A stretch of DNA of 64,000 bases, taken from the NCBI RefSeq assembly GCF_910593785.1, contig NZ_CAJVAP010000003.1:9522-73521 (forward strand), written 5' to 3'. The position numbers and the translations under genes were made by a program. Positions within the stretch are counted from its first letter, which is position 1. Every line of letters starts with the position of its first letter. This stretch comes from Leucobacter soli. GTDB taxonomy: Bacteria > Actinomycetota > Actinomycetes > Actinomycetales > Microbacteriaceae. Below, in pieces: positions 47,198 to 55,328 of this stretch. The notes under the pieces were generated by a model. It had not been told where the DNA came from, did no database searches, and saw only the letters and a program-made list of their open reading frames with translations.

Positions 47198-48319
47198 GTG
47201 AGCAACCAGATCGAGATCGGCCGCGGAAAGCGCGCACGGCGCGTCTACACCTTCGATGAGATCGGGATCGTGCCCACGCGGCGCACCCGCGACCCCGAGG
47301 TCGTCAGCACCGACTGGTCGATCGATGCGTTCAAGTTCGGCATCCCGGTGCTCGGCGCACCGATGGATTCCGTCATGTCGCCCGCGACCGCGATCGAGCT
47401 GGGCCGTCTCGGCGGCGTCGGCGTGCTGAACCTCGAGGGGCTCTGGACGCGATACGAGGATCCGCAGCCCGTGCTCGACGAGATCGCGGAGCTCGGCGAC
47501 GACGCGACGGCGGTACGGCGGATGCGCGAGCTCTACGCCGAGCCGATCAAGCCCGAGCTGATCGGTGCGCGACTCGGTGAGATCCGGGAGGCCGGCGTCA
47601 CCGTGGCGGGAGCGCTCTCGCCCCACCGCACGGCAGAGCTCAGCGACGCCGTGATCGGGGCGGGCGTCGACCTGTTCGTGATCCGCGGCAACACGGTCTC
47701 CGCGGAGCACGTGTCGGTCGCCGGCCGGGAGCCCTTGAACCTCAAGCAGTTCATCTACGAGCTCGACGTCCCCGTCGTCGTCGGCGGTGCGGCCACCTAT
47801 CAGTCGGCGCTGCACCTCATGCGCACGGGAGCGGCCGGGGTGCTCGTCGGCTTCGGCGGCGGCGCCTCCTCGACCACCCGCAAGACACTGGGGATCCGGG
47901 CGCCCATGGCCTCGGCGATCGCCGATGTCGCGGGGGCGCGGTCGGACTACCTCGACGAATCCGGCGGACGCTACGTGCACGTGATCGCCGACGGCGGGCT
48001 CGGCACGTCGGGCGACCTGATCAAGGCGATGGCGTGCGGCGCCGACGCCGTGATGCTCGGAGCGGCGCTCGCGCGCGCGACCGATGCGCCGGGCAAGGGC
48101 TGGCACTGGGGCCAGGAGGCGCATCACGACGACCTGCCGCGCGGCAAGCGGATGCGCGTCGGCGCGGTGGCTCCGCTCGCCGAGGTGATCGCCGGTCCGG
48201 CGCACATCGCGGACGGGACGGCCAACCTCATGGGCGCGCTCCGGCGGGCCATGGCGACCACCGGGTACAGCGAGCTCAAGGAATTCCAGCGGGTCGACAT
48301 CGTCTACGCCGAGCGGTAG
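47198..48319 (+). CDS. guaB3: GuaB3 family IMP dehydrogenase-related protein
   Basis: A 373-residue TIM-barrel protein without CBS domains, typical of GuaB3. Motifs include GKRARRVYTFDEIGIVPTRR at the start, GAPMDSVMSPATAIELGRLG near residue 55 and HVIADGGLGTSGDLIKAMAC near 260. At the position of the IMPDH catalytic-Cys loop (GxGxGSxCTT) it reads GFGGGASSTTRKT, with Ser225 where Cys would be, judged by eye. It is therefore unlikely to be an ordinary IMP dehydrogenase. TAGGCT is exactly six bases before GTG 47198. Confidence 0.9.
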   Translation: MSNQIEIGRGKRARRVYTFDEIGIVPTRRTRDPEVVSTDWSIDAFKFGIPVLGAPMDSVMSPATAIELGRLGGVGVLNLEGLWTRYEDPQPVLDEIAELGDDATAVRRMRELYAEPIKPELIGARLGEIREAGVTVAGALSPHRTAELSDAVIGAGVDLFVIRGNTVSAEHVSVAGREPLNLKQFIYELDVPVVVGGAATYQSALHLMRTGAAGVLVGFGGGASSTTRKTLGIRAPMASAIADVAGARSDYLDESGGRYVHVIADGGLGTSGDLIKAMACGADAVMLGAALARATDAPGKGWHWGQEAHHDDLPRGKRMRVGAVAPLAEVIAGPAHIADGTANLMGALRRAMATTGYSELKEFQRVDIVYAER

Positions 48320-48343
48320 GACCGGGCAGAGCGGGAAGAGCCG

Positions 48344-50092
48344 ATGAACACGCGGAAGCTGGGGCCGGCCGAGCGCGCGGCCGCCATCTCGGTGCTCCGG
48401 GATCCGGATCACGAACTCGACGTGCTGGTCATCGGCGGCGGCATCACCGGCACCGGGGCCGCCCTCGACGCCGTGACCCGCGGGCTCTCCACCGGCCTCG
48501 TCGAGGCCCGGGACTGGGGCTTCGGGACCTCCAGCCGCTCCTCGAAACTGGTTCACGGCGGGATCCGCTACCTCGAGCAGCTGAACTTCTCGCTCGTGCG
48601 CGAGGCGCTGGTCGAACGCGGGCTGCTGCTGCAGCGGATCGCGCCGCACCTCGTGCGACCCGTGCGATTCCTCTACCCGGTCACCGCACCGGTCATCGAG
48701 CGCGCCTACGTCGGCGCGGGCATGCTGCTCTACGACCTCTTCGCACGGACCGGCGGCCGCCCGCCCGGCGTACCGTGGCACCGGCACCTCTCGCGTCGGA
48801 GGCTCGTCCGCGACGCGCCGGGTCTCGATCCGCGCGCCTTCCGCGGCGGGCTCGTCTACTCGGACGCGCAGGTCGACGACGCGCGCTACGTCGCGATGGT
48901 CGCCCGGACGGCCGCCGCCTACGGTGCGCACGTGGCCGGCCGCGTGCGGGTCGAGGGCTTCCTACGCGTCGGCGAGCGCGTGGTGGGCGTCACCGCCCGC
49001 GACCTGATGACGGACGAGGTCATCGAGATCCGTGCGAAGCAGGTCGTGAACGCGACCGGGGTCTGGACGAGCGACGTGCAGGCGATGGTGGGGGAGCGGG
49101 CCACGTTCCAGGTGCGGGCCTCGAAGGGCGTCCACCTCGTGGTGCCGAAGGATCGCTTCCGCTCGAAGCACGGGCTGCTGCTGCGCACCGAGAAGAGCGT
49201 GCTGTTCGTGATCCCGTGGGGGCGCCACTGGCTGATCGGCACCACCGACACCGATTGGCGGCTCGATCGGGCCCATCCCGCCGCGACGGCCACCGACATC
49301 GACTACCTGCTCGAACGCGTGAACCGCGTGCTGCGCACCCCGCTCACCCGCGAGGACGTCGAGGGCGTCTACGCCGGGCTGCGGCCGCTCCTCGCCGGCG
49401 AGAACGAGGAGACCTCCAAACTCTCTCGCGAGCACCTTGTGGCGCAACCGGTGCCGGGACTCGTGATGGTCGCGGGCGGCAAGTTCACGACTTATCGCGT
49501 GATGGCGAAGGATGCGATCGATGCGGCATCCGACGCGCTCGAATCCTCCGGGATGACCGGCCGCGTGCCGGCCTCGATCACCGCGGAGGTGCCGCTGCTC
49601 GGCGCCGAGGGCTTCCGAGCCGCCTGGAACCGGCGCACGCGCATCGCCAGGGCCTTCGGCATGCATCCGAGTCGCGTCGAGCACCTGCTCGGCCGCTACG
49701 GCTCCCTCGCCCACGAGGTGCTCGACCTGATCGCGGAACGCCCCGAGCTCGCCGAGCCCCTGCCGGGGGCCGACGACTACCTCGCTGCCGAGATCGTCTA
49801 CGCGGCGGACTCGGAGGGAGCGCTGCACCTCGACGATGCGCTCGCCCGGCGCACGCGCATCTCGATCGAGGCGTGGGATCGCGGCGTCGCGGCGGCGCCG
49901 GTGGCCGCGGGCCTGATGGCCGAGGTGCTCGGGTGGTCGAAGGCGCGCACGCGCGATGAGGTGCGGAAGTACCTCGCCCGGGTCGAGGCGGAGCGCGCGA
50001 GTCAGGAGCAGCTCAGCGACGAGGCCGCGGATCGCGTGCGGCTCAGCGCGCCCGAGCCCGGCGGTCAGGCTGCGGTCAGGGGCTCCGGATAG
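48344..50092 (+). CDS. glpD: Glycerol-3-phosphate dehydrogenase/oxidase
   Basis: A 582-residue membrane-associated FAD enzyme oxidising glycerol-3-phosphate to dihydroxyacetone phosphate and passing electrons to quinone (or oxygen in some relatives). The Rossmann motif LVIGGGITGTGAALDAVTRG is near residue 28, SSRSSKLVHGGIRYLEQ near 62 and WLIGTTDTDW near 300; VAGGKFTTYRVMA is near 380. The C-terminal cap domain is complete. Its TAG stop lies in the loop of a GCTCCG/CGGAGC hairpin and also starts the TAGGAT element of the SURF1 gene. Confidence 0.93.
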   Translation: MNTRKLGPAERAAAISVLRDPDHELDVLVIGGGITGTGAALDAVTRGLSTGLVEARDWGFGTSSRSSKLVHGGIRYLEQLNFSLVREALVERGLLLQRIAPHLVRPVRFLYPVTAPVIERAYVGAGMLLYDLFARTGGRPPGVPWHRHLSRRRLVRDAPGLDPRAFRGGLVYSDAQVDDARYVAMVARTAAAYGAHVAGRVRVEGFLRVGERVVGVTARDLMTDEVIEIRAKQVVNATGVWTSDVQAMVGERATFQVRASKGVHLVVPKDRFRSKHGLLLRTEKSVLFVIPWGRHWLIGTTDTDWRLDRAHPAATATDIDYLLERVNRVLRTPLTREDVEGVYAGLRPLLAGENEETSKLSREHLVAQPVPGLVMVAGGKFTTYRVMAKDAIDAASDALESSGMTGRVPASITAEVPLLGAEGFRAAWNRRTRIARAFGMHPSRVEHLLGRYGSLAHEVLDLIAERPELAEPLPGADDYLAAEIVYAADSEGALHLDDALARRTRISIEAWDRGVAAAPVAAGLMAEVLGWSKARTRDEVRKYLARVEAERASQEQLSDEAADRVRLSAPEPGGQAAVRGSG

Positions 50093-50095
50093 GAT
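50090..50095 (+). promoter_or_regulatory. Leaderless -10 overlapping the glpD stop codon
   Basis: TAGGAT begins with the glpD TAG stop (50090-50092) and ends six bases before GTG 50102. Confidence 0.55.
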
Positions 50096-50101
50096 CGGAG
50101 C

Positions 50102-50968
50102 GTGAGTGAAGGACGACGCGCGCGCCCCCACTACGAAGGAGACCCGACGGTCCTTCGCGTGATGCTGCGGCCCCGTTGGATCCTGGGTCTGCTCCTCGCG
50201 CTCGTGGTCGCGGGGGTGTTCGCCTGGCTGGGGCGCTGGCAGCTCGAGCACTCCGTCCAGCTCGAGCACGAGGACTCTGCGCTCAGCGAGACCGTGCGCC
50301 CGATCGCCGACGTCGCGACCCCTGGCTCCCCGGTGACCGATGCGGCCGCCGGCATGGTCGTCGAGGCCCGCGGCGACTTCGTCGACGGCGACTTCCTCGT
50401 CGTCGATCAGCGCCGGAACGGCGACGAACTGGGCGCCTGGGTGACCGGTCACTTCGCGGTCGAGGGCGGCGGCGGGCTCGCCGTCGCGATCGGTTGGGCG
50501 CCGACGGCGGCCGAGGCAGAGCGCGCCGCCGAGGCGTTCGCAGAAGGGCTCGACCCGATGCCCGGGGAGCTGGTGATCGAGGGCCGGTTCATGCCGTCGG
50601 ATCCGACGCTCGTGCCCAAGCCGGACGAGGATCCGATGCAGCTCACCACGATGGCGCCGGCGCAGCTCATCAACCTCTGGGCGCCGTTCGAAGGCCCGTC
50701 CTACGCCGGCTTCCTGGTGCTGCACTCGGGAGACGCGTTCGACGGGATCGGCCTCGCGGCCATCGAATCGGTGCCACCGCTGCCCGCCGAGACGATCAAC
50801 TGGCTCAACCTGTTCTACGCCGCCGAGTGGATCGTGTTCGCCGGGTTCGCCGTCTTCTTCTGGTTCCGCCTGGTCCGGGACGATTGGGAGAAGACCCACG
50901 AGCTCGCGCTTCTGGTCTCGGCGGAGCAGGATCCCGCCGCGCAGAATCAGGGTGCGGACGAACAATAG
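50102..50968 (+). CDS. SURF1 family protein
   Basis: A 288-residue membrane protein with helices near residues 20-42 and 240-262 and a large loop between them, the SURF1 topology. Supporting motifs are LGRWQLEHSVQLE after the first helix, VDQRRNGDELGAWVTGHF and INWLNLFYAAEWIVFAGFAV. SURF1 helps assemble cytochrome oxidase (aa3). It is leaderless by the TAGGAT pattern. Its stop TAG is part of the -10 element for the next gene. Confidence 0.88.
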   Translation: MSEGRRARPHYEGDPTVLRVMLRPRWILGLLLALVVAGVFAWLGRWQLEHSVQLEHEDSALSETVRPIADVATPGSPVTDAAAGMVVEARGDFVDGDFLVVDQRRNGDELGAWVTGHFAVEGGGGLAVAIGWAPTAAEAERAAEAFAEGLDPMPGELVIEGRFMPSDPTLVPKPDEDPMQLTTMAPAQLINLWAPFEGPSYAGFLVLHSGDAFDGIGLAAIESVPPLPAETINWLNLFYAAEWIVFAGFAVFFWFRLVRDDWEKTHELALLVSAEQDPAAQNQGADEQ

Positions 50969-50971
50969 AAT
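50966..50971 (+). promoter_or_regulatory. Leaderless -10 overlapping the SURF1 stop codon
   Basis: TAGAAT begins with the SURF1 TAG stop (50966-50968) and ends seven bases before ATG 50979. This decides the DUF3817 start. Confidence 0.5.
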
Positions 50972-50978
50972 GGGAACC

Positions 50979-51491
50979 ATGGTTCTGCAGCCCAAACCGG
51001 CCGACTATCCGCGTATCCGCAAGGCGCTGAAGCTCTACAAGGTCACCTCGGTGATCACGGGCGTCATGCTGCTGCTGCTGTGCGCCGTGATGGTGATGAA
51101 GTACGCCTTCAACGTGCAGCTCTTCCTCTTCACCCCCGACGGCTTCGCCAAGTTCGAGCCGCTCGCACCGGAGGGGATCGAGGCGGACTTCCAACCGCAG
51201 GGCTTCGACCTGTTCAAGGCGATCCTCATCGCCCACGGCTGGTTCTACGTCCTCTACCTCTTCTCGAACTTCCTGATCTGGAGCCCGATGCGGTGGTCCT
51301 TCCTCCGCTTCCTGCTCCTCGCGCTCGGCGGCGTGATCCCGCTGATGTCGTTCTTCCTCGAGGTGCAGACCGCGCGCGAGGTGAACGCGTTCCTCGACTC
51401 GCACGACGGCGTCGCCGCGGCAGCCTCCGGCGCCGAAGCCTCCGACACCCCCGATCCCTCTCCCGCCGCCACGGAAGGCACCAACGCATGA
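50979..51491 (+). CDS. DUF3817 family membrane protein
   Basis: A 170-residue protein with three hydrophobic helices and the DUF3817 pattern [15 protein letters not shown] near residue 18 and [19 protein letters not shown] near 75. The Ala/Pro-rich tail is variable. ATG 50979 is preferred over ATG 50970 because TAGAAT is seven bases upstream. The stop overlaps the guaA start (ATGA), a linkage common in actinobacteria. Function unknown. Confidence 0.82.
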   Translation: MVLQPKPADYPRIRKALKLYKVTSVITGVMLLLLCAVMVMKYAFNVQLFLFTPDGFAKFEPLAPEGIEADFQPQGFDLFKAILIAHGWFYVLYLFSNFLIWSPMRWSFLRFLLLALGGVIPLMSFFLEVQTAREVNAFLDSHDGVAAAASGAEASDTPDPSPAATEGTNA

Positions 51492-53065
51492 CCGCCACCA
51501 CTACGCACCGCCCGGTGCTCGTCGTCGACTTCGGTGCGCAGTACGCGCAGCTGATCGCCCGCCGCGTGCGCGAGGCCGGCGTCTACAGCGAACTCGTGCC
51601 GCACACCGTGACCGCTGAGGAGATCCGCGCCAAGGAGCCGCTCGGGATCGTGCTCTCGGGCGGCCCGTCCTCGGTCTACGAGGCGGGTGCACCCAGCTTC
51701 GACGATGCGATCTTCGAACTCGGGATCCCCGTGCTCGGCATCTGCTACGGCTTCCAGGTGATGGCCCGCGCCCTCGGCGGCGAGGTGGGCAACACCGGCG
51801 ACCGCGAGTACGGCGCGACCGACGCGACCGTCGTCGGCGGGGGCGGCGCGATCCTCGGAGGTCAGCCCGAGCAGCAGAACGTGTGGATGAGCCACGGCGA
51901 TGCCGTGCAGCAGGCGCCCGAGGGCTTCGAGGTGCTCGCCCGCACCGCAGTGACGCCGGTCGCCGCGTTCGGTTCCGTCGAGAAGCGCATGTACGGCGTG
52001 CAGTGGCACCCCGAGGTGAAGCACTCGGATCACGGCCAGCGCATCCTCGAGAACTTCCTGCACCACGTGGCCGGCATCGCACCCGACTGGAACGCGGGCA
52101 ACGTGATCGCCGAGCAGGTCGCGGCGATCCGCGAGCAGGTCGGCAGTGCCCGCGTCATCTCGGCGCTCTCGGGCGGAGTGGATTCGGCGGTCTCGACCGC
52201 ACTGGTGCACGAGGCGATCGGCGACCAGCTGACCGCCGTGTTCGTGGATCACGGCCTGCTGCGCAAGGGCGAGCGCGAGCAGGTGGAACGCGACTACGTC
52301 GAGTCGACGGGCGTGCACTTGATCACGGTCGACGCGGCCGATACGTTCCTCGGTCACCTCGCCGGCGTCACCGATCCCGAGGAGAAGCGCAAGATCATCG
52401 GCCGCGAGTTCATCCGCTCCTTCGAGCAGGTGCAGCGCGATCTCGTCGCCGAGGCGAAGGCCGAGGGCGAGCCGATCAAGTTCCTCGTGCAGGGCACGCT
52501 CTACCCCGACGTCGTCGAGTCCGGGGGAGGCGCCGGCACGGCGAACATCAAGAGCCATCACAACGTCGGAGGCCTGCCCGACGACCTCGATTTCGAGCTG
52601 ATCGAGCCGCTGCGCACGCTGTTCAAGGACGAGGTGCGCGCCATCGGCCGCGAGCTCGGCATCCCCGAGGCGATCGTCGGTCGTCAGCCGTTCCCCGGGC
52701 CGGGACTCGGCATCCGCATCGTCGGCGAGGTGACCCGAGACCGGTTGGAGACGCTCCGGGAGGCGGACGCGATCGCCCGCGCCGAGCTGACCGCTGCGGG
52801 TCTCGACCAGGAGATCTGGCAGTGCCCGGTGGTGCTGCTCGCCGACGTCCGATCGGTGGGCGTGCAGGGCGACGGCCGCACCTACGGCCACCCGATCGTG
52901 CTGCGCCCGGTGTCGTCGGAAGACGCGATGACCGCCGATTGGACCCGAGTGCCCTACGACGTGCTCGCGCGCATCTCCAACAAGATCACGAACCAGGTGC
53001 CCGAGGTCAACCGGGTCGTGCTCGACGTGACGTCGAAGCCGCCCGGGACGATCGAGTGGGAATGA
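51488..53065 (+). CDS. guaA: GMP synthase (glutamine-hydrolysing)
   Basis: A 525-residue two-part enzyme making GMP from XMP, ATP and glutamine. The N-terminal amidotransferase has the nucleophile in [10 protein letters not shown] near residue 85 and [10 protein letters not shown] near 170. The PP-loop ATPase shows [14 protein letters not shown] near 222. The dimerisation domain ends at KPPGTIEWE, the normal GuaA terminus. ATG 51488 overlaps the DUF3817 stop. Its last 16 bases, including the stop, begin a 70-base tandem repeat. Confidence 0.97.
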   Translation: MTATTTHRPVLVVDFGAQYAQLIARRVREAGVYSELVPHTVTAEEIRAKEPLGIVLSGGPSSVYEAGAPSFDDAIFELGIPVLGICYGFQVMARALGGEVGNTGDREYGATDATVVGGGGAILGGQPEQQNVWMSHGDAVQQAPEGFEVLARTAVTPVAAFGSVEKRMYGVQWHPEVKHSDHGQRILENFLHHVAGIAPDWNAGNVIAEQVAAIREQVGSARVISALSGGVDSAVSTALVHEAIGDQLTAVFVDHGLLRKGEREQVERDYVESTGVHLITVDAADTFLGHLAGVTDPEEKRKIIGREFIRSFEQVQRDLVAEAKAEGEPIKFLVQGTLYPDVVESGGGAGTANIKSHHNVGGLPDDLDFELIEPLRTLFKDEVRAIGRELGIPEAIVGRQPFPGPGLGIRIVGEVTRDRLETLREADAIARAELTAAGLDQEIWQCPVVLLADVRSVGVQGDGRTYGHPIVLRPVSSEDAMTADWTRVPYDVLARISNKITNQVPEVNRVVLDVTSKPPGTIEWE

Positions 53066-53205
53066 CGCAGTCATTCCCGCGAGCGATCAGTGCTGCGTGG
53101 AACTCGATCGCGTGAGCGCGATCGAGTGGGAATGACGCAGTCGTTCCCGCGAGCGATCAGTGCTGCGTGGAACTCGATCGCGTGAGCGCGATCGAGTGGG
53201 AATGA
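53050..53205 (+). repeat. 70-base tandem repeat starting inside the guaA end, hairpin array
   Basis: Copies at 53050-53119 and 53120-53189 differ at one base (A/G at 53073/53143); a third begins at 53190 and stops after ~16 bases. Each copy repeats the last guaA codons and stop (ATCGAGTGGGAATGA). Two hairpins alternate: GGGAATGAC-GCA-GTCATTCCC (53058-53078, stop codon in the stem; again at 53128-53148, where the base change leaves a G-T pair) and ACTCGATCGCG-TGAG-CGCGATCGAGT (53102-53127, again at 53172-53197). Confidence 0.92.
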
Positions 53206-53210
53206 GCAAA

Positions 53211-53250
53211 CGGTAAAGGCCGGCCCCTCGGGGCCGGCCTTTACCGTTTC
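53211..53250. terminator. Bidirectional terminator between guaA and the Bax-inhibitor gene
   Basis: A perfect 17-base inverted repeat (53211-53227 with 53230-53246) contains AAA on one arm and TTT on the other and is followed by TTTC. It can serve both convergent genes. Confidence 0.93.
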
Positions 53251-53265
53251 CGTCGATCGCGCGAG

Positions 53266-54099
53266 CTAGTTGCTGCGGAAGATCGCGATGATGCGGAGGA
53301 TCTCGACGTAGAGCCAGATCAGCGTGACCATGAGGCCGAAGGCCGCCGACCAGCCCCACTTCTCGGGCACGCGGTTCTTCACGCCGTTCTGGATCAGCTC
53401 GAAGTCCATCACGAGCGAGTAGGCGGCGAGGAACACGGCGAGCAGGCCGACGATGATTCCGAGGGGGATGCCCCAGAGGGTGACGTCGCGCATGCCGAAC
53501 ATCGTGTCGGTGGCGCCGAACATCATCATGCCGAAGTTGATCAGCGAGAACACCAGGTAGCCGGCCATCGCGATGAGCACGATCTTGGTCATGCGCGGGC
53601 TGGTGCGCACCTTGCCGCTGCGGAAGAGCAGCAGCGTCACGCCGAAGACGGCGAAGGTGCCGATGATCGCCTGCGAGACGATGCCGGGCCACTGCGCTTC
53701 GAAGATGCCGGAGATGCCCCCGAGGAACAGGCCCTGCGCGGCGGCGTAGAGCAGGATCAGCGGAACACTGGGCTCCTTCTTGAACGCGTTGACGAGGCCG
53801 AGCACGAGGCCGGCGATCATGCCGGGCCACATGAGCACGGGTACCATCCAGCCGACAGCGCCGAGCGCGAGCACGATGAGGAACAGCACCACCGTCTTCG
53901 AGATCGTGTTCTCGTAGGTCATCGGGCTGCCGCTGCCGGCAACCGGGGGCACCTGGTCGCCGGAGCCCGCGGTCGCGGGCTCATCGACGCCCGGCCGGTG
54001 GAGTTCTGCGGCGGGCTGGTTGTAGATGCGGTTCAACTCCTCGGCGGTGAGGGTCTTCCCGTTCAGCGCGGGGTTGTTGGTCAGCGCGGGGTTGCTCAT
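53266..54099 (-). CDS. Bax inhibitor-1/YccA family membrane protein
   Basis: A 277-residue protein. A soluble Asn/Pro-rich start (~1-65) leads to seven membrane helices. Family traits are GLFLGGISGIFEAQWPGIV near residue 130, VTLLLFRSGKVR and the C-terminal VMDFELIQNGVKNR with two acidic-residue-containing helices after it. BI-1 relatives act as pH-sensitive calcium leak channels. AAAGGA lies before ATG 54099. It is a single gene, convergent with guaA. Confidence 0.88.
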   Translation of the reverse strand: MSNPALTNNPALNGKTLTAEELNRIYNQPAAELHRPGVDEPATAGSGDQVPPVAGSGSPMTYENTISKTVVLFLIVLALGAVGWMVPVLMWPGMIAGLVLGLVNAFKKEPSVPLILLYAAAQGLFLGGISGIFEAQWPGIVSQAIIGTFAVFGVTLLLFRSGKVRTSPRMTKIVLIAMAGYLVFSLINFGMMMFGATDTMFGMRDVTLWGIPLGIIVGLLAVFLAAYSLVMDFELIQNGVKNRVPEKWGWSAAFGLMVTLIWLYVEILRIIAIFRSN

Positions 54100-54281
54100 C
54101 AGAATCCTTTCGCGGCGCGGGCCGTAGTGCTTCAAGACTATCGAGCGGGGGAGCCGTGCGCCCTGAGCATTCCCGGTGGATCGCGGAATGTTCGCTGAGG
54201 GCTGGATCCTGCTCCGCGCCTGCGCAGCACCCCTCCGGCTGCCCGGAGGCGGGTAGGGATGATCTTTGAGACAATGGTGCG

Positions 54282-55316
54282 ATGCGAGAAGCTCCCGCCC
54301 ATGCGATCCCCACCGTTCTGGTCTTCGCTACGGGCGGCACGATCGGGATGCGGCGCACCGAGAAGGGGCTCGCACCGGATCCGCGGTTCCCCGACGCGCT
54401 CGAGGAGATGGTCGCGGAGATCTGCGGGCCGATCGGAGCGCAGTCGCGGATCAACCATCTCAACCCGCCGATCGACAGTGCGAACGCCGACGTGGACACG
54501 GCTCCGCGGATCGCCCGCACGGTGGGCGCGCGTGCCCGCACCGCGCGCCCGCGAGGCATCGTGATCACCCACGGCACCGATACGCTCGCCTTCACGGCCG
54601 CGCGTCTCGCCTTCGAACTCGCCGAGCTCGGCGTCCCGGTGGTGCTGACCGGCAGCCAGTTGCCGTACGGAGCGGAGGGCAGCGACGCCGGGCCGAACCT
54701 CGCGCTCGCCATTCGCACCGCGCTCCGCGCGAAGCCGGGCTCGCCGGTCTCGATCGCCTTCGGCGGCAAGCTGCTGCCGGCCGTGCGGGCGACGAAGCAC
54801 CAGGCCGAAGAGCTGGAGGCGTTCCGGGCGGAGCGCCCGCTGGCGCCCGGAGCGACGGGCGTCCCCGGGCCCGCAGATACGGGCGGTTCGCCCGCGGGCG
54901 CCGCGCGCGTGATCCCGTTCCGCTTCACCCCTGCGGTGACCGCCGACGATCTGCGGGCGGCGGTCGGGGGCCAGCCCGACGGCCTCGTGCTCGAGTGCTA
55001 CGGCAGCGGCAACGCACCGACAGGCCGGCCGGGCATGACGGCGGCGCTGCGCGAGATCTGCCGGGAGATCCCCGTCGTCGCCGTCACGCAGTGCGCTACC
55101 GGCGCGGTAGATCTCGATCGCTACGCGGTGGCGCATGAGCTCGCCGCGGCGGGCGTCATCGACGGCGGGGATCTGACGATCGAGGCGGCGCTCGCGAAGC
55201 TCGGTTTCGCGCTCGATCGCGGCGCCCGCGGTGCGGCGCTGCGCACGCTGATGGCCGAGAACTTCGTCGGGGAGCGGACCACCGCCGTCCAGCCCGATGT
55301 CGGATCCCGAACCTAG
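54282..55316 (+). CDS. L-asparaginase
   Basis: A 344-residue amidohydrolase of the bacterial asparaginase fold. The first catalytic Thr is in FATGGTIGMR near residue 17, the second in ITHGTDTLAF near 94, with TGSQLPYGAEGSDAGPN near 122. It converts asparagine to aspartate and ammonia; no signal peptide is present, so it is cytoplasmic. GACAAT is six bases before ATG 54282. An Ala/Gly/Pro insert near residues 185-205 is non-conserved. Its TAG stop overlaps the TAGACT element before pcrA. Confidence 0.87.
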   Translation: MREAPAHAIPTVLVFATGGTIGMRRTEKGLAPDPRFPDALEEMVAEICGPIGAQSRINHLNPPIDSANADVDTAPRIARTVGARARTARPRGIVITHGTDTLAFTAARLAFELAELGVPVVLTGSQLPYGAEGSDAGPNLALAIRTALRAKPGSPVSIAFGGKLLPAVRATKHQAEELEAFRAERPLAPGATGVPGPADTGGSPAGAARVIPFRFTPAVTADDLRAAVGGQPDGLVLECYGSGNAPTGRPGMTAALREICREIPVVAVTQCATGAVDLDRYAVAHELAAAGVIDGGDLTIEAALAKLGFALDRGARGAALRTLMAENFVGERTTAVQPDVGSRT

Positions 55317-55319
55317 ACT
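55314..55319 (+). promoter_or_regulatory. -10-like element overlapping the asparaginase stop codon
   Basis: TAGACT begins with the TAG stop (55314-55316) and ends nine bases before the pcrA ATG at 55329. The spacing is longer than the usual six or seven. Confidence 0.4.
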
Positions 55320-55328
55320 GATACGACG

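Noticed and set aside
53050-53205. CRISPR-like array after guaA
   Set aside because: The copies are directly abutting with no unique spacers, and each includes guaA coding sequence. It is a tandem duplication with hairpins.
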